DNA of 64,000 nucleotides, from positions 1,417,501 to 1,481,500 of the forward strand of contig NZ_CP035417.1 of the NCBI RefSeq assembly GCF_004123675.1, given 5' to 3'. The stretch comes from Leisingera sp. NJS204. Its GTDB lineage: Bacteria; Pseudomonadota; Alphaproteobacteria; Rhodobacterales; Rhodobacteraceae. Under the pieces are notes generated by a model, which was given only the letters and a program-made list of their open reading frames with translations, was not told where the DNA came from and did not search any database. Positions 17,843-25,672 of this stretch are shown here, piece after piece (positions within the stretch are counted from its first letter, which is position 1; each line of letters opens with the position of its first letter). Both the position numbers and the translations under genes were made by a program.

Positions 17843-18262
17843 ATGGTGGAAAAAACCGAACATGGCGGCTTTTGGCCGTCGCTGTATGATCCCTTCCGCG
17901 GTTTTGGCGCCCGGCTGGCCGATTGGCTGAATCCGGCCGCTGAAGCGTCCTCGGGCAAAGAGGCCTATGATATCGCGATGGAACTTCCGGGTGTCGCGCT
18001 GGAGGATCTGGAACTGACGGTGGACAATGGCGTGCTGACAATACGCGGCGAAAAGAAGACGCAGACCGAAAAGACCGGTGACACGTGGTACTTCAGCGAA
18101 CGTCAGTATGGAGCCTTCCGCCGCTCGTTCCGGCTGCCGGAGGATGCGGACGGGCAGACGGCCTCGGCCCGGATGGAGGATGGCGTGCTGCACATAGCGG
18201 TGCCGAAGAAGGCACTGGAACAGACCGAAACGGCCCGCAGGATCGAGATCAGCAAAGGCTGA
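17843..18262 (+). CDS. Small heat-shock protein, Hsp20 family
   Basis: A 139-residue ATP-independent holdase. The alpha-crystallin domain spans roughly residues 40-130, with YDIAMELPGVALEDLELTV at its start and MEDGVLHIAVPK with the typical beta-strand near the end. AAGGAGG precedes the ATG. It is divergent from dtd with about 200 bp between them; I could not identify a confident heat-shock promoter there. Confidence 0.88.
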   Translation: MVEKTEHGGFWPSLYDPFRGFGARLADWLNPAAEASSGKEAYDIAMELPGVALEDLELTVDNGVLTIRGEKKTQTEKTGDTWYFSERQYGAFRRSFRLPEDADGQTASARMEDGVLHIAVPKKALEQTETARRIEISKG

Positions 18263-18318
18263 CAGAGAGGCCGGGCTTGGTTCCTGTGCAGATCCGGGGA
18301 AAGGAACCGGCCGGTTCA

Positions 18319-18350
18319 GGAAGGGGGGCGATTGCGCCCCCTTCCGTTTT
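18319..18350 (+). terminator. Intrinsic terminator after the Hsp20 gene
   Basis: A GC-rich stem (GGAAGGGGGGCG / CGCCCCCTTCC, one base bulged) with loop ATTG is followed by GTTTT. It lies between the convergent Hsp20 and zinc-ribbon genes. Confidence 0.7.
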
Positions 18351-18360
18351 GGAGCAGGCA

Positions 18361-19482
18361 CTATTGCTGACTGGCCAGCAGCGCGATCCCGGCGCCGGCC
18401 AGCAGGGCCAGCAGCACGGCAAAGGCTATTTTCCAAGCCGAGTATGGCCGCTCGCCCTGTACGCGCCCGGATTGCCCGTTGACCACAAAGCGGTAAGTTT
18501 TACCACGGTATTTATAGGCCGCCAGCCAGACCGGCAGCAGGATGTGTTTGAACGTCACCTCCGAAACCTGGGTGTCAATACTGCCGATCCGCTGGCGGTC
18601 GCCGCCGATGTCAAAACGCACATCACGCTCAATCACCCGGTCCATCTTCTGGCCTGCCTCGGCAAAGCCGGTTTCCAGATCCACGGTGTAAGCCTCGGCC
18701 CGGAAACCCGCCAGGTATTGCGGCTGGTATGGTTCCAGCTGAGACAGATCCCAGGGTTCCAGCGCCTCGGTATAGCGTTTGGGCAGGCTGTTGGAGGCCA
18801 GTACCAGCACATCGTCAAAGAACCGCTGCACCCGGCCTGACACCGGCGTCCAGCGTACCTTGGACACCTTCCGGGTCCTGGTCTCGCCATCCTGCTGGTA
18901 GGTCTCGGTCACGTAATAAACCGTGCCGCGCTGACCGGAATAGCGGCTGCGGGTCTGGGCGTCATAGGTCCAGTAGGGCACATAGATACCCTGCATCCGC
19001 CGCCCCTTGCGGGCGTATTCCCTCAGGCCGCTGGGCGCAAACCACAGGCCGCCCAGCCAGTTGGTCATTGCCATATGCGCGGCGCGTTCGGGCATTGCAA
19101 AGGGCAGCACGCCCTTGGGTTTGATATGCCTGCTTTCGCCGGTTCCAGTGACCACCGGTGTGGCGCAGAACGGGCATTCCTTGGCATGGGTATCGGGGTC
19201 GAACTCAACCTGTGCTGCGCAATTGGGGCAGGTGGAAACACGGGTCACTTCGATCTCCGCCTCTGGCAGCCGGTCTGCGGCGGCGGCGGCGAAGTCCAGT
19301 TCCTGAAGCGCAGTCCCTTTCCATGGCCCGCTGCGGATGCTTTCGGAATGCCCGCAGTGGCCGCAGGTCAGGGTGCCCGCGGCCGGGTCATAGGAGTAAT
19401 CCGCACCGCATTGTTCACAAGGGAAGCGATGAGTTTCTTCCTCGGCGGCGGGCATGGTTTCAGCGGGCGGCGGCGGGGGCAT
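18361..19482 (-). CDS. Double zinc-ribbon protein with C-terminal membrane anchor (YdjG-like)
   Basis: A protein of about 373 residues with two TFIIB/primosomal-type zinc ribbons near the N-terminus: Cys22/25/40/43 and Cys85/88/103/106. A long soluble region follows (PYWTYDAQTRSRYSGQRG, then KHILLPVWLAAYKYRGKTYRF), and one membrane span sits at the very C-terminus. Such proteins are sometimes misnamed primosomal helicase; there is no helicase motif. A longer frame begins with TTG at 19536, but that codon lies in the arm of a hairpin, so ATG 19482 (or GTG 19488) is preferred. It is the last gene of the xpaC-telA operon, after an SPFH gene, the order resembling Bacillus ydjG/ydjI neighbours. 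Confidence 0.7.
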   Translation of the reverse strand: MPPPPPAETMPAAEEETHRFPCEQCGADYSYDPAAGTLTCGHCGHSESIRSGPWKGTALQELDFAAAAADRLPEAEIEVTRVSTCPNCAAQVEFDPDTHAKECPFCATPVVTGTGESRHIKPKGVLPFAMPERAAHMAMTNWLGGLWFAPSGLREYARKGRRMQGIYVPYWTYDAQTRSRYSGQRGTVYYVTETYQQDGETRTRKVSKVRWTPVSGRVQRFFDDVLVLASNSLPKRYTEALEPWDLSQLEPYQPQYLAGFRAEAYTVDLETGFAEAGQKMDRVIERDVRFDIGGDRQRIGSIDTQVSEVTFKHILLPVWLAAYKYRGKTYRFVVNGQSGRVQGERPYSAWKIAFAVLLALLAGAGIALLASQQ

Positions 19483-19527
19483 CGTCACTTGCGGCAACCT
19501 GTCAGGTAAGGGGTCAGGGGATGGGGC

Positions 19528-19557
19528 GGGCAGCAAACCGCTTGGGGGTTGCTGCCC
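19528..19557 (-). other. Intercistronic stem-loop between SPFH and zinc-ribbon genes
   Basis: A perfect 9-bp inverted repeat GGGCAGCAA / TTGCTGCCC with a 12-nt loop. There is no U-tract, so it is not a standard terminator. It may stabilise the upstream message or reduce expression of the last gene. Confidence 0.5.
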
Positions 19558-19567
19558 CGGCGCGACG

Positions 19568-20752
19568 TTATCCGGCAGGCGGCGGGGGAGGCGGCGGCAG
19601 GATGGTGAACAGCTGCGCCAGCTCCATCACATCGCCGGCCCGCTTCCAGCCATCCTGGCCCGGGGTCCAGACATGGCTTTCCCGCGTCAGCGTGCCGTCC
19701 TGCGCCATCCGTCCCATTCTTGCCTTTGAGTAGGGGCCGGAGGTCTGTCCGTCCGCCGCAATGTGCCAGACATGCTCGACCGGCGGCGGTGGCGGAGCGG
19801 CAGGCGCGGCCTGCGGGGCTGCGGCAGGCGCTGCCGGTGCGGCAGCAGCGGGGGCGGGGCGGGCGCCCCAGGGGCCTGCGGGCTGACCCGCTGCCCCGTT
19901 GCCGAACTGGTTGCCCATCTGCTGGGCCATCGCGAACCCCATGCCCATTCCCATGCCGCCGCCCATGCCGCTGTTCGGGGTTTGCGCTGCAGCGGTCATT
20001 GCCTCAGCTGCGGAAAATTGCGTGTACCGGCCCAGATCACCCAAAACGCCCATCTGGGTGCGCTTGTCCATCGCTTCTTCCACCGCCGGCGGCAGCGAGA
20101 TGTTTTCAATGTACAGTTCAGGGATCATCAGGCCGTATTCGGCGATTGTGCCGGAGATCTCTGCCGCCACCAGCTTGCCCAGGTCCGCGGTATTGGCAGC
20201 CATATCCAGCACCGGAATGCCGGAGCCAGCGATGACGCGGGAGAACTCCTGAACGATGATGTTGCGGATCTGATAGGAAATCTCGTCCATGGTGAATTCA
20301 CCATCGGTGCCGACGATCTCGGTCAGGAACCGCGCCGGGTCAGCGACCCGCACGGTATAGCTGCCAAAGGCCCGCAGCCGCACCGGGCCGAATTCCGGGT
20401 CGCGGCAGATGATCGGATTCTTGGTCCCCCATTTCAGGTCGCTGAACCGGGTGGTGTCGACAAAATAGACTTCCGATTTAAACGGCGACTGGAACGCGTG
20501 GTCCCAGTGCTGCAGCGTTGTCATCACCGGCATGTTGTTGGTCTCAAGCATGTAAAGACCGGGTGTGAACACATCCGCCAGCTGACCCTCATGCACAAAC
20601 ACCGCCGCCTGGCCCTCGCGCACCGTCAGCTTGGCGCCGTATTTTATCTCATGGCCCTCGCGCTCAAACCGCCAGACCATGGTGTCATGGGTGTCATCCA
20701 CCCAATGGATGACGTCAATGAATTCGCCTTTGAGAAAATCGAAAATACCCAT
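19568..20752 (-). CDS. SPFH-domain protein with C-terminal GYF_2 domain (YdjI-like)
   Basis: A 394-residue protein. The N-terminal two thirds is an SPFH/band-7-type scaffold of the class often labelled virion core protein (MGIFDFLKGEFIDVIHW at the start, FGSYTVRVADPARFL in the middle). A Met/Gly-rich and then Ala/Pro-rich linker (about 255-330) leads to a GYF_2 domain (WHIAADGQTSGPYSKARM, about 335-390) that in other proteins binds proline-rich peptides. There is no signal peptide or clear membrane span. SPFH proteins assemble on membranes as microdomain scaffolds; the zinc-ribbon membrane protein next door is the likely partner. Confidence 0.75.
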   Translation of the reverse strand: MGIFDFLKGEFIDVIHWVDDTHDTMVWRFEREGHEIKYGAKLTVREGQAAVFVHEGQLADVFTPGLYMLETNNMPVMTTLQHWDHAFQSPFKSEVYFVDTTRFSDLKWGTKNPIICRDPEFGPVRLRAFGSYTVRVADPARFLTEIVGTDGEFTMDEISYQIRNIIVQEFSRVIAGSGIPVLDMAANTADLGKLVAAEISGTIAEYGLMIPELYIENISLPPAVEEAMDKRTQMGVLGDLGRYTQFSAAEAMTAAAQTPNSGMGGGMGMGMGFAMAQQMGNQFGNGAAGQPAGPWGARPAPAAAAPAAPAAAPQAAPAAPPPPPVEHVWHIAADGQTSGPYSKARMGRMAQDGTLTRESHVWTPGQDGWKRAGDVMELAQLFTILPPPPPPPAG

Positions 20753-20778
20753 CTGTCAGGTCCTCTTTCTTTGCTGGC

Positions 20779-21720
20779 CTACAGTTCCTGGCCCATCGCC
20801 TCGCGGGCGAGAATGCGGATCACCGGGCGGGCCTCGTCGGCGCCCATCCCTGTTTTCAGTCTTGGATCATACAGCATCTGCAGCAGTTTTTCGTCAAAGC
20901 TGGTCAGCAGCGCAAATTCATCGTCGTCGTTAAAGATCGAGGGCCGCGCCCGCGGGCTGTCATTCCTGAGACCGAGCCCTTGCGCGACTTCCTCATGCAC
21001 GCAGCTTTTGCGCACCAGATCGGGATGTTCAGCGCGGATCAGCGCCACGCCGCGGGTATAGGACAGGGGGTCGCTTTGCGGCCCGCCGGCAACCACAAGG
21101 CAGTAAAAACTGCGGGGCGGGGCAGCCAGCAGCGACAGGTCTTTGGCGCTGATCGAAGGCAGCAGCTCGCGCACCCGCTCAGCGACAAATGCGCTGTCAT
21201 CAAGGCTGGCAAAGATCACGTAAAAGTTCGCCCGGGACGCCACCGTGCTGACCGGATGGCTGGTAATCCGGGCCAGCCGTGCGGCATAGGCGGTGACTGT
21301 TTCCTTGTCCGCCGCCCGCTGGACCGCCGGCACCGAGGGGCCGAATTCGGCTGCGATCCGCACCGGCCCGGCCCAGCGGCCCAAGCCGCCGGAAATGCCC
21401 GATCCGCCGTATTCGTCATAAAACGCCAGCGCCTCGAAACTTTCGGCCAGGTCCTCGGCATCATAGGGCGTGTCCGGGCCGCCGCCATCGGTGCGCAGCA
21501 GCCCGCGGGTCAGCAGGTCGCGTTGCAGGGCATTGTAGTAATAGGCCAGCTGGGCGCTGTCGGCAGAGGGTTTGTAGACCGCAGGTTCAGGCACTGCGGG
21601 TCGGGCCTGCGGCACCAGTGATTCCGGCTGGGCAAAGGGCAGGCAGGCAGACAGGGCAGCCAGCCCGGCCAGGGCGGCTCCGCTCTTCCAGACGGCTTTT
21701 GTTGCCTGCACGCCTGCCAC
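20779..21720 (-). CDS. DUF2927 lipoprotein
   Basis: A 313-residue exported lipoprotein: the N-terminal signal ends in a lipobox LSAC with Cys26 as the lipidation site. The mature domain contains CVHEEVAQGLGLRND (His242-Glu243-Glu244, then Gln247), which resembles a metalloprotease HExxH helix with Gln in place of the second His. This fits the DUF2927 family of Alphaproteobacteria, whose function is unknown. It is the only clearly secreted member of the operon, which suggests that the system connects cytoplasm and periplasm. Gaps to its neighbours are 5 and 26 bp. Confidence 0.72.
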   Translation of the reverse strand: MAGVQATKAVWKSGAALAGLAALSACLPFAQPESLVPQARPAVPEPAVYKPSADSAQLAYYYNALQRDLLTRGLLRTDGGGPDTPYDAEDLAESFEALAFYDEYGGSGISGGLGRWAGPVRIAAEFGPSVPAVQRAADKETVTAYAARLARITSHPVSTVASRANFYVIFASLDDSAFVAERVRELLPSISAKDLSLLAAPPRSFYCLVVAGGPQSDPLSYTRGVALIRAEHPDLVRKSCVHEEVAQGLGLRNDSPRARPSIFNDDDEFALLTSFDEKLLQMLYDPRLKTGMGADEARPVIRILAREAMGQEL

Positions 21721-21725
21721 TCCGC

Positions 21726-22916
21726 TCAGGTCGGCACAGCGGTGCCGGCGTTGTCGCCGACCCCGTCGCGGCGCGACTTGGCAGAGGCCAGCGTATCGCG
21801 CAGCTCAGCTTCCATCTTCTGCAAGTCCGCCTCGGCAGCGGCGCGTTTGGCTTTGCCTTCGTCAGCGATCCGCAGGCTGTCCTGAATGGTGCCGATCAGG
21901 TCGGCATTGGCCTGCTTTACTGCTTCGATGTCAAAGACGCCGCGCTCCATCTCCTGCCGGATCATCTCGTTCGACTGGCGCAGATTGGCTGCGTTGGATT
22001 TCAGCAGTTCATTGGTCAGGTCATTGGCGTCACGCACAGCGGCGGCGGCCTGGGCCGAACGCTGAATGGTCAGCGCCTGGGCCAGCTGGGTCTCCCACAG
22101 CGGCACGGTGTTCACCAGGGTTGAGTTGATTTTGGTGACCAGCGACTTGTCGTTCTCCTGCACCAGCCGGATCGAGGGCAGCGACTGCATGGTGACCTGG
22201 CGGGTCAGTTTCAGGTCATGCACCCGGCGTTCCAGGTCGTCGCGCGCGGCGCGCAGGTCGCGCAGCTCCTGCGCCTTCATCACCTGGTCATCTTCGGGTG
22301 CTGACTGCACTTCGGCTTCCTTTGCGGGGATGGCGGTCCCGTCCAGCTCAGCCAGCTTGGCCTCGCCCGCAGCGATGTACAGCGCCAGCTCGTCATAGAA
22401 GCTCAGCGTTTTCTCGTAGAGCATATCGAGAGACTTAATGTCTTTCAGCAGGGTGTGCTCGTGTCCCAGCAGATCGTCGGTGACCTTGTCGATCTGCCCC
22501 TGCACGGTTTCATACCGCGCGGTGAATTTGGCAAAAGGGGCTGCCTTGCCCAGCAGGCGCTCCCAGAACGACGGCTTGCGGCGGATGTCCAGTTCGGACA
22601 CTGAAAAGCCGCGGATGGTGGTCACGATATTGCGTAAGGAATCGCCCGCAGGCCCCACGTCCTTGTTACGCACATCGGCTAGCATCGCCTGGCTGATCGT
22701 CTGCAGTTCGCTTTGCGCGGCCGAGCCGAAATGAATGATCGAATTGGTGTCGCCCATGTCGATCTGATCCATCCGCACCCGGATCGCTTCGCTGGTGGGG
22801 GCGTCGGCCTGCGCCAGCGGCTGGATGTCTGCGGCAGGTTCGGGCAGTTCGATCGCCGTGACCTCATTGACCAGGGCCTCGGCTTGGGCGGCTTTCTGTT
22901 GCACGGCTTCGGACAT
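21726..22916 (-). CDS. telA: TelA/YaaN family protein (toxic anion resistance family)
   Basis: A 396-residue, mostly alpha-helical cytoplasmic protein covering the full TelA domain (for example NIVTTIRGFSVSELD, the FAKFTARYETVQGQIDKV segment and the WETQLAQALTIQRSAQAAA segment), with a coiled-coil C-terminus. TelA homologues were first linked to tellurite resistance and recur with XpaC and other envelope-stress genes; the molecular role is unresolved. It lies 18 bp after xpaC and 5 bp before the DUF2927 gene, clearly one operon. Confidence 0.8.
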   Translation of the reverse strand: MSEAVQQKAAQAEALVNEVTAIELPEPAADIQPLAQADAPTSEAIRVRMDQIDMGDTNSIIHFGSAAQSELQTISQAMLADVRNKDVGPAGDSLRNIVTTIRGFSVSELDIRRKPSFWERLLGKAAPFAKFTARYETVQGQIDKVTDDLLGHEHTLLKDIKSLDMLYEKTLSFYDELALYIAAGEAKLAELDGTAIPAKEAEVQSAPEDDQVMKAQELRDLRAARDDLERRVHDLKLTRQVTMQSLPSIRLVQENDKSLVTKINSTLVNTVPLWETQLAQALTIQRSAQAAAAVRDANDLTNELLKSNAANLRQSNEMIRQEMERGVFDIEAVKQANADLIGTIQDSLRIADEGKAKRAAAEADLQKMEAELRDTLASAKSRRDGVGDNAGTAVPT

Positions 22917-22934
22917 GAACGGCTTCCTCGCTAA

Positions 22935-23828
22935 TCAGTTTTGGTCCAGATGGACCCCTTCACGCTGCAAACGGTCGCGCAGCACATCAATTTCAATGGT
23001 CAGATCCGCACGGTCCTCGACCAGCATCTTGCGGGTGCGCGCGGCAAAATTCTGTTCCAGATCATCCAGCAGCGCCAGATAATCGGTGCGGGCCTGGGCG
23101 TCCTGGCTGCGGGCGTAGATATCGGCGAATTTCACCGTCGCGTCGCGGGCGCCCTGCAAATACACGGTCAGATACTTGCGCGCCGCGGTCAGGTCGCGCG
23201 GGTCTTCCTCGACCGTGCGGAACAGGTCGCGGGCTACCGCCTGAAACTGCTCTACCCGGGCTTCGACCTGGCGGTCACGGGCGCGCAGAGCGGCGTCGGT
23301 CATCGCAGCAAGGCTCATTTCCGCCTCGTCCACCGCACGGGCGACACGGGATTGCTGGAATTCATCGATGCCCTCGGCGCCTTTGTCCTGCAGCGGGTCG
23401 ATCCCGAATGCGGTCAGGTAGAGGCCAAGCGTTGCGGCGCCATAGATAACTGCGGTCAGAACACCGGGCTCGGCCTTCCACGCCGCCAGCGCCGCGCCTG
23501 TGCCTGCCAGCAATGCGGCCAGGATCTTGCGGGGCAGGGCGGGTTTGCGGGCCACCTTACGGGCGGCAAAGGCGGCCTCGGCCTTCAGTCCTTCGCGCAG
23601 CAGGAAGGCGCCGCCGGTCCACAGGCCTGCGCCTGCCAGCCCCAGCGCCAGCCCTATTGCTCCGTCGTTCAAGGACAAAAGCGTCAGGATCGCGGGCGGC
23701 ACAAACATCAGGTTGGCGCGCATGCCAACAGGATCTACTTGCGCATTGCGAAAGGATTGCGCGGGCTTTGCGGGCTGCTGCGCGGGTTTTCCATCGGGGC
23801 TGTATTTGCCGCCGTAACGCTGTGCCAT
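22935..23828 (-). CDS. xpaC: XpaC family membrane protein
   Basis: A 297-residue protein with a basic, Gln/Pro-rich N-terminus (1-35), two hydrophobic blocks (about 38-76 and 101-142, two hairpins of spans) and a long helical cytoplasmic C-terminus (150-297) typical of the XpaC domain (QFQAVARDLFRTVEEDPRDL, then a YLTVYLQGARDATVKFA segment). XpaC was named for hydrolysis of a chromogenic phosphate substrate, but there is no evidence of an enzyme active site here. It pairs with TelA in many bacteria. It is the first large gene of the operon. Confidence 0.78.
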   Translation of the reverse strand: MAQRYGGKYSPDGKPAQQPAKPAQSFRNAQVDPVGMRANLMFVPPAILTLLSLNDGAIGLALGLAGAGLWTGGAFLLREGLKAEAAFAARKVARKPALPRKILAALLAGTGAALAAWKAEPGVLTAVIYGAATLGLYLTAFGIDPLQDKGAEGIDEFQQSRVARAVDEAEMSLAAMTDAALRARDRQVEARVEQFQAVARDLFRTVEEDPRDLTAARKYLTVYLQGARDATVKFADIYARSQDAQARTDYLALLDDLEQNFAARTRKMLVEDRADLTIEIDVLRDRLQREGVHLDQN

Positions 23829-23832
23829 GGGA

Positions 23833-23907
23833 TCAGCCCCCTACAATCCAGCCGGTGCTGAGGCCAAGCATCAGGATCAACAGGGCAGCATAGGCAAGTT
23901 TCTGCAC
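23833..23907 (-). CDS. Possible 24-residue single-span membrane peptide
   Basis: A GTG start at 23907 with GGGGGGACC upstream opens a 24-codon frame reading MQKLAYAALLILMLGLSTG and ending WIVGG. It has a short positive N-terminus and then one continuous hydrophobic span. It stops 4 bp before the xpaC start, so it would be the first gene of the operon. No database family can be claimed; the ribosome-binding site, hydrophobic pattern and tight spacing are the evidence. Confidence 0.4.
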   Translation of the reverse strand: MQKLAYAALLILMLGLSTGWIVGG

Positions 23908-24001
23908 GCAGGTCCCCCCAGAACGGCCAGCAAAGATTAACTGATTGGAAATCTAGGGGATAGCTGGCGGTGTTGCTAGGGGGAAGTCTGCGGGAAATGG
24001 C

Positions 24002-25066
24002 TCAGCGGCGGGGATTCTTGCCGATCGGACGCTTTCCGCCCCCGCGCTGAGCGTCCCCGCCGCCGCGGGGGGCTGACGGCTTGCCGGAGGGTTTGCCCGG
24101 TTTCCCTTGCGCTTTCTGCCCGGGTTTTCCACCCGGTTTGCCCATTGGTTTTCCTGCCGGTTTGCCGGCTGGTCTGCCCATCGGTTTGCCGCCAGGCTTG
24201 CCTGCAGGTTTGCCGCTGCGCGAACGAGTCGGGCGGGTTTCGGGCTGTTCTTCTTCCGGAGCAAGCCCCAATTGGTCGCGTACCACGCGCGAGCGCAGCT
24301 CCTCGACTGCACCGGGTTTCAGCTCGCCCAGCTGGAACGGGCCGTATGAAATCCGCAGCAGCCGGTTCACGTTGAAGCCGATATCCTCCATCGCGCGGCG
24401 GATCTCGCGGTTCTTGCCTTCCCGCAGGCCCACGGTCAGCCAGGCATTGGCGCCCTGCTGGCGGTCCAAGGCAACGGTCATCGGCTGAAATCGCTCGCCC
24501 TCGATCACCAGGCCCTGGCGCAGCGGGGCAAAATCTTCGTCCTTGGGGCGGCCGTTGATCCGCACCCGGTAACGGCGCAGCCAGCCGGTCGAGGGCAGTT
24601 CCAGCTTGCGCTTGATGCCGCCGTCGTTGGTCAGCAGCAGCAAGCCTTCGGAGTTGATATCAAGCCGCCCGACCGTCATCACCCGCGGCATGTCTTCGGG
24701 CAGCTCGTCAAAGATCGTCGCGCGGCCCTTTTCGTCGCTGTTCGAGGTGACCAGTCCGATCGGCTTATAGTACAGCCACATCCGCGGCGCTTCGGCCTCG
24801 GGCAGGGGCTTGCCATCGACGCTGATCCGGTCCGCCGCAGTCACGTTCAGCGCCGGGCTGTCGATCTTCTCGCCGTTCACTGACACACGGCCCTCGGCGA
24901 TCATCCGTTCAGCCTCCCGGCGCGAGGCGACGCCTGCGCGCGACAAAACCTTGGCGATGCGGTCGCCCTCGGGGGCGGCGCCGCCGGCAGGGGCGGCGGC
25001 TGCAGCTTTGCGGGGCTGGGATTTCGGGCCGGGTTTGCCCTTGGGGGATGCGGGTGCTTTGCTCAT
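24002..25066 (-). CDS. Pseudouridine synthase, RsuA/RluB family, with Lys-Pro-Gly tail
   Basis: Isomerises a uridine in rRNA. The 354-residue protein has an S4 RNA-binding domain (RIAKVLSRAGVASRREAERM, about 35-80) and the catalytic domain with GRLDINSEGLLLLTNDG, in which the Asp is the nucleophile. The last 75 residues form a basic low-complexity tail of repeated Gly-Lys-Pro units ending in GKRPIGKNPRR, which could bind RNA. The ATG at 25066 is used because the frame upstream would overlap the promoter region of divergent tadA. RluB (23S rRNA) is the likeliest identity. Confidence 0.85.
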   Translation of the reverse strand: MSKAPASPKGKPGPKSQPRKAAAAAPAGGAAPEGDRIAKVLSRAGVASRREAERMIAEGRVSVNGEKIDSPALNVTAADRISVDGKPLPEAEAPRMWLYYKPIGLVTSNSDEKGRATIFDELPEDMPRVMTVGRLDINSEGLLLLTNDGGIKRKLELPSTGWLRRYRVRINGRPKDEDFAPLRQGLVIEGERFQPMTVALDRQQGANAWLTVGLREGKNREIRRAMEDIGFNVNRLLRISYGPFQLGELKPGAVEELRSRVVRDQLGLAPEEEQPETRPTRSRSGKPAGKPGGKPMGRPAGKPAGKPMGKPGGKPGQKAQGKPGKPSGKPSAPRGGGDAQRGGGKRPIGKNPRR

Positions 25067-25127
25067 GTGCGTGCCATAGAGCATTCCGCCGCCTTGCGAA
25101 AGCGCGCAATCGCGGGCAGGAAGGGGC

Positions 25128-25577
25128 ATGGCATTCAAATCGCATATGGACAAGGCGCTGGAGCAGGCGCGTGCCGCGGCAGACCGCGGCGAGGTGCCGG
25201 TCGGCGCGGTGCTGATCGCACCGGACGGGCAGGTCGCGGCGCTGGCGGGCAACCGCACCCGCGAGCTGAGCGACCCAACCGCTCATGCCGAGATCCTGAC
25301 GATCCGGGAGGCCTGTGCCGCGCTTGGGGGCGAACGGCTGACCGGCTTTGATCTCTATGTGACGCTGGAACCCTGCGCGATGTGTGCCGCCGCCATTGCC
25401 GCTGCCCGCATCCGCCGGGTTTATTACGGGGCTTCCGATCCCAAATCCGGCGGTGTTGCGCATGGCGCATGCGTGTTCTCCCATCCCCAGGCGCACCACG
25501 CGCCCGAAGTTTATGACGGCATAGCCGAAGGCGAGGCCAGCGCATTGCTCAAGGACTTCTTCGCGGGCAAACGCTAA
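25128..25577 (+). CDS. tadA: tRNA(adenine34) deaminase
   Basis: Converts A34 to inosine in tRNA-Arg(ACG). The 149-residue protein has the cytidine/deoxycytidylate deaminase zinc site: His53-Ala-Glu55 with the proton-shuttling Glu, and Pro-Cys83-x-x-Cys86. Length and the EVPVGAVL start fit TadA. It is divergent from the pseudouridine synthase, another RNA modification enzyme. Confidence 0.9.
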   Translation: MAFKSHMDKALEQARAAADRGEVPVGAVLIAPDGQVAALAGNRTRELSDPTAHAEILTIREACAALGGERLTGFDLYVTLEPCAMCAAAIAAARIRRVYYGASDPKSGGVAHGACVFSHPQAHHAPEVYDGIAEGEASALLKDFFAGKR

Positions 25578-25622
25578 GCAGATAACGATAATTTTCCGCC
25601 CGGCTTTTGGTGATTGCAGAAT

Positions 25623-25663
25623 TAGGTCATTTGTCCTATTCAAGGTGTAGGTCATTTGTCCTA
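25623..25663. promoter_or_regulatory. Two tandem 16-bp operator copies before the TetR gene
   Basis: TAGGTCATTTGTCCTA occurs twice, at 25623-25638 and 25648-25663, exactly 25 bp apart. Each is an imperfect palindrome (TAGG...CCTA). The second ends 9 bp before the start codon at 25673. The position is what a self-repressing TetR regulator would use. Confidence 0.7.
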
Positions 25664-25672
25664 GGGGTTTGG

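Noticed and set aside
18361-19482. Reading the zinc-ribbon protein as a primosomal helicase
   Set aside because: Some databases label such proteins so, but there are no helicase motifs; only zinc ribbons and one C-terminal membrane span.
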